Assembly (NCBI RefSeq): GCF_003097315.1
Contig: NZ_QDDL01000002.1
Coordinates: 1 to 64,000 of the forward strand
Length of the DNA: 64,000 nt
Direction: 5' to 3'
DNA from: Pelagibaculum spongiae
GTDB lineage: Bacteria; Pseudomonadota; Gammaproteobacteria; Enterobacterales; Pelagibaculaceae
Shown: in pieces, positions 16,784 through 25,450 of the stretch
Numbering within the stretch: the first letter of the stretch is position 1
How the letters are laid out: each line of letters opens with the position of its first letter
The notes under the pieces: model-generated
Databases searched by the model: none
What the model saw: only the letters and a program-made list of their open reading frames with translations
Told to the model about the DNA's origin: nothing
Program-made: the position numbers and the translations under genes

Positions 16784-18172
16784 TTAAACTTGATAAGAGT
16801 TAACGATCATTTTATTCGACTTGAATAAAACCTTGACGAAAAAAACATACAATGCGGCCGATACAATCATTGCAGGTATCGTTGCACTGAAGTATTCAAA
16901 CATTGACGCTCCAGATGAGAACGTCAGAGTCTCGAGCCCTGAGAGCCACCCACCTAAATAGAGCCATAACAGCATACCTATTAATTGTGCTAAAAAGGCT
17001 ATTGGATTAAATCCATTTTTAAATGAATATTTTCCATTTTTGTTATAGCACTCATCAACATCAATTGTGCTTTTTCTTAAAAAAGCGTAGTCCACCATTG
17101 AAATTGCCCAGTATGGTCCAGCAAGAAGCCCTACAAAAAGTAAAATTACTCCAAATAGATCTTGTAATTGATTACTAAAAATAAATATCAAAGAAGGGAG
17201 TGATACGACTACGACCGCAAGCTTATAGCTCAATCGTGGAAAAACTGACATTATTGCCATAGTTCCTGCGTACAATAATAATGCACTGGTGGTGATAGTT
17301 CCCAGTATTATAATGAGTAAGGCCATAACACCTAAATCTAATTTAACAGCCCATACTGCGGGGTCAATCTCACCTGTCGCTAGTGTTGCTATGCCACCTG
17401 TAATTGAAAATATTATTCCAATTAAAGCTAAACCAGCAAATGTCCCCCAGTATGCACTCCTCTCAGATGATGCAAATTTATTCCACGAACCTAAGTATGG
17501 CTGCCATGCAACAGCCCAAACTACACAAGTTTCGATTGCAAATGCAATTCCGACTTCGCCCGTTGCTTTAAAATTAACAACGTCGATCATATGATCGCTA
17601 TTTAAAATTTTAATCAATATATAGATAGAAAAACCACCTAATAGTGGCACAGTAATATTTGAAAGATAGAAACTAGCCTTGGGCGTCAGCATAACTAAAA
17701 GTGCAGGAATTAAAACGCCACCGCCAATAGCAAATAAAGTATAACTACCTGGAAATGAAAATCCATCACCTAAGAAAGCTTGGCTAGCATTAACTGTAGC
17801 CGTACCTGTCATAGATGAAAGCAACCCTATCCAACCAAAATTGATAAATATTAAAACAAATGCGCCATAATATGCTCCAGAAAAACCAAACGCTGGTCTT
17901 AGCGTAATGACTTCATCTACTCCATATTTAGCGCCTCTTTGCGATGATATAGCACATATTGCATAGGCAGCTAAATTTGCTGTTATTGAAATAATTATCA
18001 TAGGGAAAAACCCTAATCCTTCAGCGTAATAACTTCCAACAATGAAAGTCGCTAAAAGAATATTCCCGCCAGCCCATAAAAAAAACAAGGAGATAAAACC
18101 TTCGCCTCTATCTTTTAATGCTATTGGGTTTAGAGAGTTACCTGAACCATTCTGCATAATCAATTCCGCCAT
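16784..18172 (-). CDS. NCS1-family nucleobase:cation symporter (cytosine permease-like)
   Basis: 462 residues with about 12 membrane segments. Family blocks include FLWAGGNILLATFIVGSYYA (helix 1), GVDEVITLRPAFGFSGAYYG and FINFGWIGLLSSMTGTATVN. NCS1 carriers import purines, pyrimidines, hydantoins or allantoin with H+ or Na+. The DUF1989, PuuE-like and amidase genes nearby fit a ureide or nucleobase-like substrate. The start may be the ATG at 18172 or the one at 18157. A 36-codon frame ends 12 bases upstream, and an NTF2-like lipoprotein gene follows. Confidence 0.88.
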   Translation of the reverse strand: MAELIMQNGSGNSLNPIALKDRGEGFISLFFLWAGGNILLATFIVGSYYAEGLGFFPMIIISITANLAAYAICAISSQRGAKYGVDEVITLRPAFGFSGAYYGAFVLIFINFGWIGLLSSMTGTATVNASQAFLGDGFSFPGSYTLFAIGGGVLIPALLVMLTPKASFYLSNITVPLLGGFSIYILIKILNSDHMIDVVNFKATGEVGIAFAIETCVVWAVAWQPYLGSWNKFASSERSAYWGTFAGLALIGIIFSITGGIATLATGEIDPAVWAVKLDLGVMALLIIILGTITTSALLLYAGTMAIMSVFPRLSYKLAVVVVSLPSLIFIFSNQLQDLFGVILLFVGLLAGPYWAISMVDYAFLRKSTIDVDECYNKNGKYSFKNGFNPIAFLAQLIGMLLWLYLGGWLSGLETLTFSSGASMFEYFSATIPAMIVSAALYVFFVKVLFKSNKMIVNSYQV

Positions 18173-18184
18173 ACTAGATTCAAG

Positions 18185-18295
18185 TTAAGATAACCATAAA
18201 ATTGACAATACTAGTGGCGCAATTGACATAGCAGCCATAATGTAATGATCGACTTTAGTCACTAGTTTGTTTTGATTTATTTCTTCTTTACTCAT
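18185..18295 (-). CDS. 36-residue single-pass membrane peptide upstream of the permease
   Basis: A short frame with its own ribosome binding site (GAGGA, 10 bases before the ATG at 18293-18295). It encodes a polar, charged start (MSKEEINQNKLVTKVDHY) and a hydrophobic end (IMAAMSIAPLVLSILWLS) and stops 12 bases before the permease start. The position and one-helix design match small accessory subunits or stabilising peptides of transporters. I do not recognise a family. Expression is inferred from its Shine-Dalgarno sequence and tight spacing. Confidence 0.5.
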   Translation of the reverse strand: MSKEEINQNKLVTKVDHYIMAAMSIAPLVLSILWLS

Positions 18296-18469
18296 TTTTG
18301 TTTTTCCTCATTCTTGTTTATTTTATTTAGAATATACTAAGCGTTAACACTCCATCAGATGAAATCCATTCACCAAACTGATGAAAAAATTGAAGCTGCA
18401 CCCAATCAACTGTCCACATATCATAAAAGACACATATTTCGAATAAAACGCTTGGGGCAGGCTGTTAAA

Positions 18470-19219
18470 ATGAAGTTACTAAATAAAACAGCTTTTATTA
18501 CAGGTGCATCAACTGGAATTGGCCTTTCAATTGCCAAGGCCTTTGTAAGCGAAGGTTGTAATGTAGCGATTAGCTTCCCTACTTTTGATCCACCTCAACC
18601 AGAAGATATCGAATATTTTTCTACTTATAGCGATCAAATTTTCTGGGTGCCGTGCGATGTGACGAATGAAAGGTCAGTTTCACAAGCCGTTAATAAAACT
18701 ATTGGTCACTTTGGAAAGCTAAATATCTTAGTTAACAATGCTGGGATTTCAATTAAATCCCCATTGATTGATTCCAGCATTACTGACTTTGATAAAATCA
18801 TCTCTGTCAATTTACGAGGAAGCTATCTCGTTGGAAAGCACGGAATTTCAGCAATCCTACAGTCTGATGGGATAGGTACCGTGATTAACATTACGTCTGA
18901 GCTTTCGTATTTGGGGCGTGAAAATTACAGTGCTTATTGCGCGAGCAAAGCGGCGATACATGGGCTCACTCGATCATGGGCGCGTGAATTTGCACCAAAC
19001 ATACGAGTTAATTCAATAGCACCTGGCCCAATTGCTACCAGAATGTGCGATCCAGAAACAATGAATAAACATGAGTTTAAACTTGAAACAAGCAATCCAA
19101 TGAAACGCTTTGGAAATACAGAAGAAATTGCGACTACTGCAGTATTTTTAGCTTCTGATGACACTTCATTTTATACCGGTCAATGCTTAAGCCCCAATGG
19201 TGGCGCCGTTTTTTATTAA
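18470..19219 (+). CDS. Short-chain dehydrogenase/reductase
   Basis: 249 residues from the ATG at 18470; the frame is open for 37 more codons upstream but those do not belong to the fold. SDR motifs: TGASTGIG (cofactor), NNAGIS, ITSELS with the catalytic Ser, and YSAYCASKAA with the YxxxK pair, then NSIAPGPIATRM. This is a classical SDR with a full catalytic tetrad, acting on a soluble carbonyl/alcohol substrate with NAD(P). It is the first gene of a divergent cassette facing away from the NCS1 permease. The substrate is unknown. Confidence 0.85.
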   Translation: MKLLNKTAFITGASTGIGLSIAKAFVSEGCNVAISFPTFDPPQPEDIEYFSTYSDQIFWVPCDVTNERSVSQAVNKTIGHFGKLNILVNNAGISIKSPLIDSSITDFDKIISVNLRGSYLVGKHGISAILQSDGIGTVINITSELSYLGRENYSAYCASKAAIHGLTRSWAREFAPNIRVNSIAPGPIATRMCDPETMNKHEFKLETSNPMKRFGNTEEIATTAVFLASDDTSFYTGQCLSPNGGAVFY

Positions 19220-19232
19220 TCGAGATAATCGC

Positions 19233-20006
19233 ATGTTTAATGACTTTCAAAATAAACACGTAGTTGTTACTGGTGCTTCGAGTGGTATAGGATTTGCCGT
19301 TGCAGAAGCTTTTGTGAACCATGGTGCTATTGTTTATATAGTAGCGAAAAATGACGACATATTTATTGCTGAAAAAAAATTACAGAAGTTATCGAATAAA
19401 AAAGTGACTGCACTAAAATGCGACATCTCATGCAATGAAAGTCTAAAAAATGAATTTTCTAAAATTGATACCATTGACGTTTTTATCGCCAATGCTGGAG
19501 TAGAATTCCCTACTCCAATTAATGACAATAGCAATGAAAATATGGAAAACTTTCAAAACATCATCAATACCAATGTTACTGGCACTTATCTATCTATTAA
19601 AAATGCTATCGATAAAATTCCAGATCGCGGATGCATTCTTATTACTTCGTCAATCTGGGGTAAAACGGCTGTTCCAGAATTCTCTGCTTACATCTCGAGC
19701 AAGCATGCAAACCTTGGATTAATGAAGGTATTAGCTAAAGAGCTCGGCACAAGAGAAATACGAGTTAACGCTGTATGCCCCGGATGGGTGAAAACTGCAC
19801 CAGCGATGCATTCTTTAAAAAAAATGGCTCTTCATCAGAACACTTCACAAGAGACATTATTGAATGAGCTTGCATCAGAGCAATGTTTTGGTGAAGTACA
19901 AGAACCTAACGATGTTGCGCTCTGTTACTTAATGCTTGCCTCTAGCTATGCGATAAACATTACTGGACAAGCTGTAAACGCTGACAGAGGCGCTCTCGTG
20001 GTTTGA
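19233..20006 (+). CDS. Short-chain dehydrogenase/reductase
   Basis: 257 residues from the ATG at 19233, just after the previous SDR stop. TGASSGIG, IANAGVEFP, LITSSIWG and FSAYISSKHANLGLM carry the cofactor and catalytic residues, followed by VNAVCPGWVKTAPAM. It is clearly a second SDR and not a copy of the first. Two consecutive SDRs followed by a SnoaL-like protein suggest successive redox steps on one substrate. Confidence 0.85.
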   Translation: MFNDFQNKHVVVTGASSGIGFAVAEAFVNHGAIVYIVAKNDDIFIAEKKLQKLSNKKVTALKCDISCNESLKNEFSKIDTIDVFIANAGVEFPTPINDNSNENMENFQNIINTNVTGTYLSIKNAIDKIPDRGCILITSSIWGKTAVPEFSAYISSKHANLGLMKVLAKELGTREIRVNAVCPGWVKTAPAMHSLKKMALHQNTSQETLLNELASEQCFGEVQEPNDVALCYLMLASSYAINITGQAVNADRGALVV

Positions 20007-20109
20007 CCCATTACAAATTTACTTTATATGAAAACATCATTGCCAGCATTAAAGTTTTATAACTTTTTGCTGTCATTACCATTAACCAAAAACAAGCAGG
20101 TAGAAAATA

Positions 20110-20562
20110 ATGACTAACACTGAAAGAAACAAACAGACGGTTGCTAAAATTTACTCCATTTGCTGGAACAACGGTGACATGGAAGAAATTGATAAAGTTT
20201 TTGACGATAATGTTGAGCACGACCAATTCTTAGAAGATTGGCCAAAAGGAAAAGAAGGCTTTAAAACTTTAGTTAAGTTCTGGAGAACTGCATTCCCTGA
20301 TATTAAAGAAGAAGCTTTAGAAATAATTGGTGAAGGAAACAAAGTCGCCAGTCGATTCCGTCTTTCAGGCACTCATTTAGGTGACTTTTATGGAATCCCT
20401 GGAACAGGTAGAAAAATCGATATTCTTGGCGCTGAAATTTTTGAATTTAATGAAGATGGAAAAGTAATCAAGTACTTCTACCATGAAGATACTATGGGTC
20501 TATTCATGCAAATCGGCTTACTGCCTCTTGACCATGACAAGATTGCAGGCGTTAATAATTAA
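20110..20562 (+). CDS. SnoaL-like NTF2-fold protein (ester cyclase-like)
   Basis: 150 residues. The block NKQTVAKIYSICWNNGDMEEIDKVFDDNVEHDQ followed by KEGFKTLVKFWRTAFPDIK and GTHLGDFYGIPGTGRKI is typical of SnoaL/polyketide-cyclase-like proteins, which act as isomerases, cyclases or hydrolases of small ring compounds. It is soluble with no signal. It closes the SDR cassette and is followed by a strong terminator. A second NTF2-fold protein is encoded as a lipoprotein at 16322-16762. Confidence 0.82.
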   Translation: MTNTERNKQTVAKIYSICWNNGDMEEIDKVFDDNVEHDQFLEDWPKGKEGFKTLVKFWRTAFPDIKEEALEIIGEGNKVASRFRLSGTHLGDFYGIPGTGRKIDILGAEIFEFNEDGKVIKYFYHEDTMGLFMQIGLLPLDHDKIAGVNN

Positions 20563-20589
20563 CCCCCTACTCACTAAATTGTGAGTTTT

Positions 20590-20618
20590 GCGCAGACAGA
20601 TTGTCTGCGCTTTTTTTT
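20590..20618 (+). terminator. Rho-independent terminator of the SDR-SnoaL cassette
   Basis: GCGCAGACA at 20590-20598 pairs with TGTCTGCGC at 20602-20610, with a three-base loop followed by eight T. It lies 28 bases after the SnoaL-like stop. Confidence 0.9.
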
Positions 20619-21721
20619 GCCTTAAAATCATTATCTTTGCTTCAGCGCTCTGGCTTTAAAGAAATAGTCCCACAATGAAATGTTTGAATTTTTTATCGAC
20701 ACCTTTTAATTAGTCAGAACTGACTCAGTTTTCACTCTATATTAATGAAACTAGTTAATTTTCGTCGTCTAGGTAAGCTTATGTGCGCATCTGGATTTAG
20801 ATGCGTCATATCTGTAATCACGCAAGCAACCCATGTCCTATAGCCTGCCTGTAAACGCAGCTCTAATCCGCAAGCAGGATATTGATCATTAAATTGCTGA
20901 AACAGCTTTAAGTTAAACATTTTTAGTATTGAGCACTTGTTATAATCAAGTGTTAGTTAACGCAATACTTTGTTGCTGTTTTGTCGCACGCGATCCATAT
21001 TGATAATTTTAGATTTGGTACATAAAGCCTAAATTCAATCGATGTTGTAATCTCGGTCACTAGTAATAAATAAACAACCCCTGACTATTGGAGCGACCAC
21101 TGATCAATTTATTCTTTAGACATTAGTGGGGCGCGGCGTATTGTTATGTTTTATTGTCAACAATATCGATAGATCCAGCTTAATATTAAAACGCATTACA
21201 ATATTAACAAGACTGGCTTTCAACTTAAACTGATATAGTTTCTTCTTTGCAAAAAACACAGATCAATTTGACAGCCTTAGCTAGGCTAAAACGCTGCCCG
21301 ACAAAGAATTTTAGCGAATACAACACTCTCAGCAGATACAGACAACATGTTCTTTTTTACAACGAACTAACTTTTTAATAATCGGCCTTTAGGTTGCTAT
21401 TTATTTATCAATAAATATTGCGATAACATGAGAGTAATTGATAAAAAAATAAATACTATATCTTATCACTACCTGTTTAACATCCTGCTACTGAAAACTC
21501 ACTGAAAAAAATCAAAACAATGCCAACACTTTATTTATTATACTTTTTCTATCAATATCAAAACACAAAGTTTCAGTGTCAAACTATAGATCATTAAAAA
21601 CAGACGGTTAATTTTTCAACACCCGCTTGTCATAAAAAATTTGCGCAACGTAGTACAACATCAAATTAATGACTAAAGTAATTTCTGTAGAATTTAAAAC
21701 AGCAACTGGTACATTGATATT
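20619..21721. other. Gene-poor AT-rich stretch
   Basis: About 1.1 kb without a convincing gene. A 62-codon - strand frame (20732-20920, containing TDMTHLNPDAHISLPRRRKL) is the only one of note; it matches nothing I recognise. A short inverted repeat CACTTG-N7-CAAGTG lies just upstream of it at 20935-20953. The remainder is low-complexity AT-rich DNA. It looks like the scarred edge of the accessory block. Confidence 0.4.
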
Positions 21722-22345
21722 ATGCCAACATTAAAGCCCCCTAGAGAAAAATCTACTCGTACACCTGTTGATTGGCTTTCAAGCTGCACGAAGGCCTCAA
21801 TTGCTAAAATAAAAGTAGCGTTTACTGCAAAAGGCGCAAACAGGACAGGTACTTTTAAACAATATTTCCATGTAATTTGGGAAAATCAAGCAAAAAGAAT
21901 GGCTTTCAACTTTAGTATTTCTAACACGAACTTGCTAATCAGAAGCCTTGATTCAGGCGATGAAATTTGCTGGCCACACCACATGTTAGAAGCCGATCGG
22001 ATACTATTATCAACGATAATATCTGGCTTTTCAGTTCTACTTAAGACCCACAGGGATGTCAATGACTTTTCCGGTATTGAAGATAAACATAACGATACGA
22101 TATTTTCTAATAGCGACTTAGTGACCATAGACACACTCAACACAACAATAGCTATTATTCGTCAAGGAGAGTTATGGATTTCAAAAAAATCATCTTCTAG
22201 AGAGCTTTCACAAGTTATGATTTATGTTGAAAAATATGGCATTGGCGCAATCATCTGGGATGATTCTGAAGGTTTTAGAGGGACAAACATTCTACATAAA
22301 ATTGAGTTATTTAAGGATCGAGTGCAAAGTTCATATCCAAGCTAA
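21722..22345 (+). CDS. Orphan protein of unknown function
   Basis: 207 residues, not recognised. There is no signal peptide or membrane segment. Visible pieces include WLSSCTKASIAKIKVAF near the start, TFKQYFHVIWENQAKRMAFNF, and CWPHHMLEADRILLSTIISG in the middle. The start ATG at 21722 has no evident ribosome binding site. It sits between a gene-poor stretch and an IS3-family insertion whose left end begins 21 bases after its stop, so it may be cargo or a remnant of an acquired segment. Confidence 0.45.
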   Translation: MPTLKPPREKSTRTPVDWLSSCTKASIAKIKVAFTAKGANRTGTFKQYFHVIWENQAKRMAFNFSISNTNLLIRSLDSGDEICWPHHMLEADRILLSTIISGFSVLLKTHRDVNDFSGIEDKHNDTIFSNSDLVTIDTLNTTIAIIRQGELWISKKSSSRELSQVMIYVEKYGIGAIIWDDSEGFRGTNILHKIELFKDRVQSSYPS

Positions 22346-22429
22346 TTTCTTCCAAACCCGCCCTGTCAGGATAGTTGTCTCTTAACTTAATCCATCCTTT
22401 TTCAATTGAGGATGGCAGGAATTACGGAC

Positions 22430-22936
22430 ATGCCCTCTTATTCTGAAGAAAGAAAACACGCTGTTTTAAAACGATTATTACCTCCTCAAAGCTTATCTAT
22501 TCCTGTGCTTGCTAAAGAAGAAGGTATTTCTGAGGCAGCATTGTACAATTGGCGCAAACGATTTAACCTCTCTGGTCATCCCATGCCTGAAAAACATCTG
22601 AGTTCTGAACAATGGTCTGCTGAAGCTAAGTTTGCTGTTGTCCTTGCAACTGCCAGCTTTAATGAAGCTGAACTGAGTGAATATTGCCGTGAAAAAGGTC
22701 TGTATCCAAACCAGATAAAGCAATGGAAACAAGCCTGTATTCACGGTAACCAATCGGCGGAAAAAGCATCCAAAGCGCCTCGAAAAACGCTTAAAGAAAA
22801 AACAGATGAAAAGAAAATCAAAAAGTTAGAAAAAGAATTGAGACGTAAAGATAAAGCACTTGCAGAGGCGAGCACGCTGTTGATTCTTTCAAAAAAGCTC
22901 GATGCTTGGTACGGAATCGACAGCGAGGACAACTAA
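22430..22936 (+). CDS. IS3-family transposase OrfA
   Basis: 168 residues from the ATG at 22430 (AGGA nine bases upstream). It has two helix-turn-helix parts (LSIPVLAKEEGISEAALYNWRKRF and FNEAELSEYCREKGLYPNQIKQWK), followed by a lysine-rich coiled coil (KKIKKLEKELRRKDKALAEAS) that is the leucine-zipper-like dimerisation region. It binds the element's ends and is the N-terminal part of the OrfAB transposase made by -1 frameshifting at 22891-22897. Confidence 0.85.
   Translation: MPSYSEERKHAVLKRLLPPQSLSIPVLAKEEGISEAALYNWRKRFNLSGHPMPEKHLSSEQWSAEAKFAVVLATASFNEAELSEYCREKGLYPNQIKQWKQACIHGNQSAEKASKAPRKTLKEKTDEKKIKKLEKELRRKDKALAEASTLLILSKKLDAWYGIDSEDN
22891..22897 (+). other. Programmed -1 frameshift heptamer A AAA AAG
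   Basis: The heptamer is in the correct phase of OrfA (codons AAA 22892-22894 and AAG 22895-22897). OrfB lies in the -1 frame and is open across this site. This is the classical IS3-family signal that fuses OrfA to OrfB. Confidence 0.8.
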
Positions 22937-23982
22937 CGTCACTTGCACAGCGCCAGCAGTGTTTGGAATGGTTTCATCAAGCCATTACTGAGGGTGCGCG
23001 CCGTCGCCAAGCTGCTGATATATTGAATATCAGCTTGAAAACACTGAACCGTTGGCAAGACAAAGCAGGCAAAACTATAGAAGACCAACGTCCATTGGTG
23101 GTTAAAGATATGCCTGCTAACAAGCTGTCAAAGGAAGAAGAAAAGACAATATTAAATATTAGTAATCAAAAAGAATTCAGTCGGTTACCGCCTTGTCAGA
23201 TTGTCCCTACGCTTGCAGATCGCGGCACCTATATTGCCAGCGAATCCTCTTGGTACAGAGTATTAAGACGAAATGGCCAATTAACGCATCGAGGCCGTAG
23301 TAAAAAGCCTCATAAACGGCGAAAGCCGACAACGCATATCGCGACAAGCGCAAATCAAGTCTGGACATGGGATATTAGTTATTTACCTTCTCGAACCAAA
23401 GGCTTGTTCTGGTATTTATATTTGATTGTCGATATTTACAGTCGAAAAATTGTTGGCTGGGAAGTCTATGAAGTGGAATCGGGTGAGTATGCCAAGGTAT
23501 TGGTAGCGCGCACTTTATTATCAGAAAATTGCTTGAAAAACCCACCCGTACTTCATTCTGACAATGGTGCGCCGATGAAGAGTTTTACCTTTAAGGCGCG
23601 CCTCGAAGAATTAGGTGTTGGATCTTCATATAGCCGTCCTAGAGTCAGTAATGACAACCCTTATTCAGAATCGTTGTTTCGAACGGTGAAATACTGCCCT
23701 GAATATCCGAGCAGCGGCTTTGCAACTCTGGATGATGCCAGAAGCTGGATGTTAAAATTTGCACGTTGGTACAACCACGAGCATCGACATAGTGGTATCA
23801 AATTTGTGACGCCGCACCAGCGCCATAATAATGAAGACAAGCAACTACTTGAAAAGAGAGTGGCGGTTTATGAATTGGCTAAATCAGAACATCCAGAGCG
23901 ATGGCCAGGCGCAATCAGGGATTGGAGCCATATAAATGAAGTCGCTTTAAATCCAGAAAGAGAAAGGGCGGGTATAAATTAA
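22906..23982 (+). CDS. IS3-family transposase OrfB (DDE catalytic domain)
   Basis: 358 residues as drawn from TTG at 22906, but probably made mainly as the OrfAB fusion. It has a helix-turn-helix (GARRRQAADILNISLKTLNRW), then the HTH_21-like stretch, then the retroviral-integrase-like core: WTWDISYLPS (first D), VLHSDNGAPM (second D) and SNDNPYSESLFRTVK (E), finishing with WYNHEHRHSGIKFVTPHQRH. All three acidic catalytic residues are present and no stop interrupts the frame, so the element could be active. Confidence 0.88.
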   Translation: MVRNRQRGQLTSLAQRQQCLEWFHQAITEGARRRQAADILNISLKTLNRWQDKAGKTIEDQRPLVVKDMPANKLSKEEEKTILNISNQKEFSRLPPCQIVPTLADRGTYIASESSWYRVLRRNGQLTHRGRSKKPHKRRKPTTHIATSANQVWTWDISYLPSRTKGLFWYLYLIVDIYSRKIVGWEVYEVESGEYAKVLVARTLLSENCLKNPPVLHSDNGAPMKSFTFKARLEELGVGSSYSRPRVSNDNPYSESLFRTVKYCPEYPSSGFATLDDARSWMLKFARWYNHEHRHSGIKFVTPHQRHNNEDKQLLEKRVAVYELAKSEHPERWPGAIRDWSHINEVALNPERERAGIN

Positions 23983-24048
23983 TCTAAAAAGGGACAACTA
24001 CCTTGAAAAATACCGCAAATCAAAAAAACAGCCATAAATTAAAATCGC

Positions 24049-25154
24049 GGATTCGTATCATAAGTGCATAACCTCTGTTTGCTAGCAGAGGTTGAGTTAA
24101 AAGAAGAGCTCAAATATTTTCTCTGTTGGCGACCAAACCAAACTGAGGCCACAATGAGCTACAAACATCTGAACTCTGAAGAAAGATACTATATTGAGAC
24201 ACGCTTAAAAATGGGCGACTCGCTTAACACTATTGTCAGCAGCCTTCAGCGCAACCAGAGTACACTTTCCAGAGAAGTGAAACGCAACACAGGTTTACGA
24301 GGCTATCGCCATAAAAAAGCTCAAGAATTTGCCCAAAAACGCCTTGAAGACAAGCCTAAACAGAGAAAGATTACTGAAGCTACTGTCGATTATATTTGCT
24401 ATGGATTAAAGGAACATTGGAGTCCGGAACAAATTGCAGGGCGCGCAGACAAAGATGGTTTGTTTAAGATGCACCATCAGACGATTTATAATTTTATTCG
24501 TAAAGACAAAAGATTAGGCGGATTACTGTATCGCTACTTGCCTAGGAAATTAAAACCTTATCGAAAGAAATACGGTAGTTCTGGTGGCTCGTGCAAAGGT
24601 ATTTCAGGGCGGATAGGAATAGAAGATCGCCCAACCATTGTTGATACCAGAGCACGTATTGGAGACTGGGAAGCCTGATACCATTATTGGAAAAGGTCAC
24701 TAAGGTGCGATAGCAACGATTGATGAGCGAAAGAGCAAGCTTCGTCTGGCAATGCCGGTTCAGAAAAAAACAACAGAAAATGTTGTCGGTGCGCTGATTA
24801 GCTTACTACTGCCGATTAAAAAGCATGTTAAAACAATAATATTTGATAATGGAAGAGAGTTCGCTAGCCATCAAAACTTAAGCAAAAAAAATTAAGTGCG
24901 ATAATTATTTTGCAAAACCTTATAGCTCTTGAGAAAGAGGGCAGAATGAAAATGCTAATGGATTGTTACGACGTTACCTCCCAAAGACGATGTCTTTGAA
25001 AAATATTAAAACCAAGAAGTGATAGAAGCGGTTGATCGATTGAATAGTCGCCCAAGAAAATGTTTGAATTACCAAACTGCATACGAAGCATTTGAAGCAG
25101 AAACCAAGATCAGTAGAAAATAATTGCTGGGTTATGCACTTAAGATTTGAATTC
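24049..25154 (+). mobile_element. IS30-family insertion sequence, inactive
   Basis: About 1.1 kb bounded by 25-bp imperfect inverted repeats matching at 21 of 25 positions: 24049-24073, and the complement of 25130-25154, sharing AAGTGCATAACC. The single transposase gene inside is broken (separate entry). It sits 42 bases from the right end of the IS3-family element. Confidence 0.8.
24154..25123 (+). pseudogene. IS30-family transposase, broken
   Basis: The first 175 codons from the ATG at 24154 are intact (LNSEERYYIETRLKMGDSLN, the HTH SLQRNQSTLSREVKRNTG, and HWSPEQIAGR). A one-base insertion in GAAGCCTGATACC (about 24674-24679) ends the frame at GDWEA; in the shifted frame DTIIGKGH continues, then a TAA at 24701-24703 replaces the expected Gln codon. 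Farther on IIFDNGREFASH and NENANGLLRRYLP, the rest of the DDE site, and AVDRLNSRPRKCLNYQTAYE are still readable between further stops. The transposase cannot be functional. Confidence 0.9.
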
Positions 25155-25450
25155 AGGAATTATAAAATCATTAGTATTTAACAATTATCTACATTAGTAT
25201 TTTTACAAGCTGTGTCGAGCATTAGCGAACCACAACGATTCTCATCAATACCTGTTTACCGCACCTAATGGTTTATTAGTTTAGAAGTTTTGTACATATA
25301 AAGTATTTCGTACAATCTTACCCGATGCGCCTTTAGGCCTACTCAGACTACAAAATCATCTAACGTAGGCTGAGTAAGATTTTAAGTCGAACACGACATT
25401 GTAACTGTAGAATTTCTATTAAATTCTGAAGCCTTAACCAGCGCATCGCT
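25155..25450. other. Intergenic region right of the IS30-family element
   Basis: No gene. TACTCAGACTAC at 25340-25351 is nearly complementary to 25365-25376 (GTAGGCTGAGTA), a possible weak terminator for the - strand LysR gene ending at 25451. The rest is AT-rich. Confidence 0.35.

Larger units (their letters stand above)
22366..24006 (+). mobile_element. IS3-family insertion sequence, apparently intact
   Basis: About 1.64 kb with two overlapping transposase frames in the -1 arrangement of IS3 elements. Imperfect terminal inverted repeats match at 15 of 18 positions: TCAGGATAGTTGTCTCTT at 22366-22383, and the complement of 23989-24006. A short target duplication is not obvious by eye, so the exact outer ends may be off by a few bases. 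An IS30-family element begins 42 bases to the right. Confidence 0.8.

Noticed and set aside
20732-20920. 62-codon - strand frame containing TDMTHLNPDAHISLPRRRKL
   Set aside because: No recognisable family, no clear ribosome binding site, isolated in a gene-poor AT-rich stretch. Noted in the region entry but not called as a gene.
22360-24010. Target-site duplication around the IS3-family element
   Set aside because: No convincing 3-5 base direct repeat could be placed outside the inverted repeats; the ends may have drifted or been rearranged.
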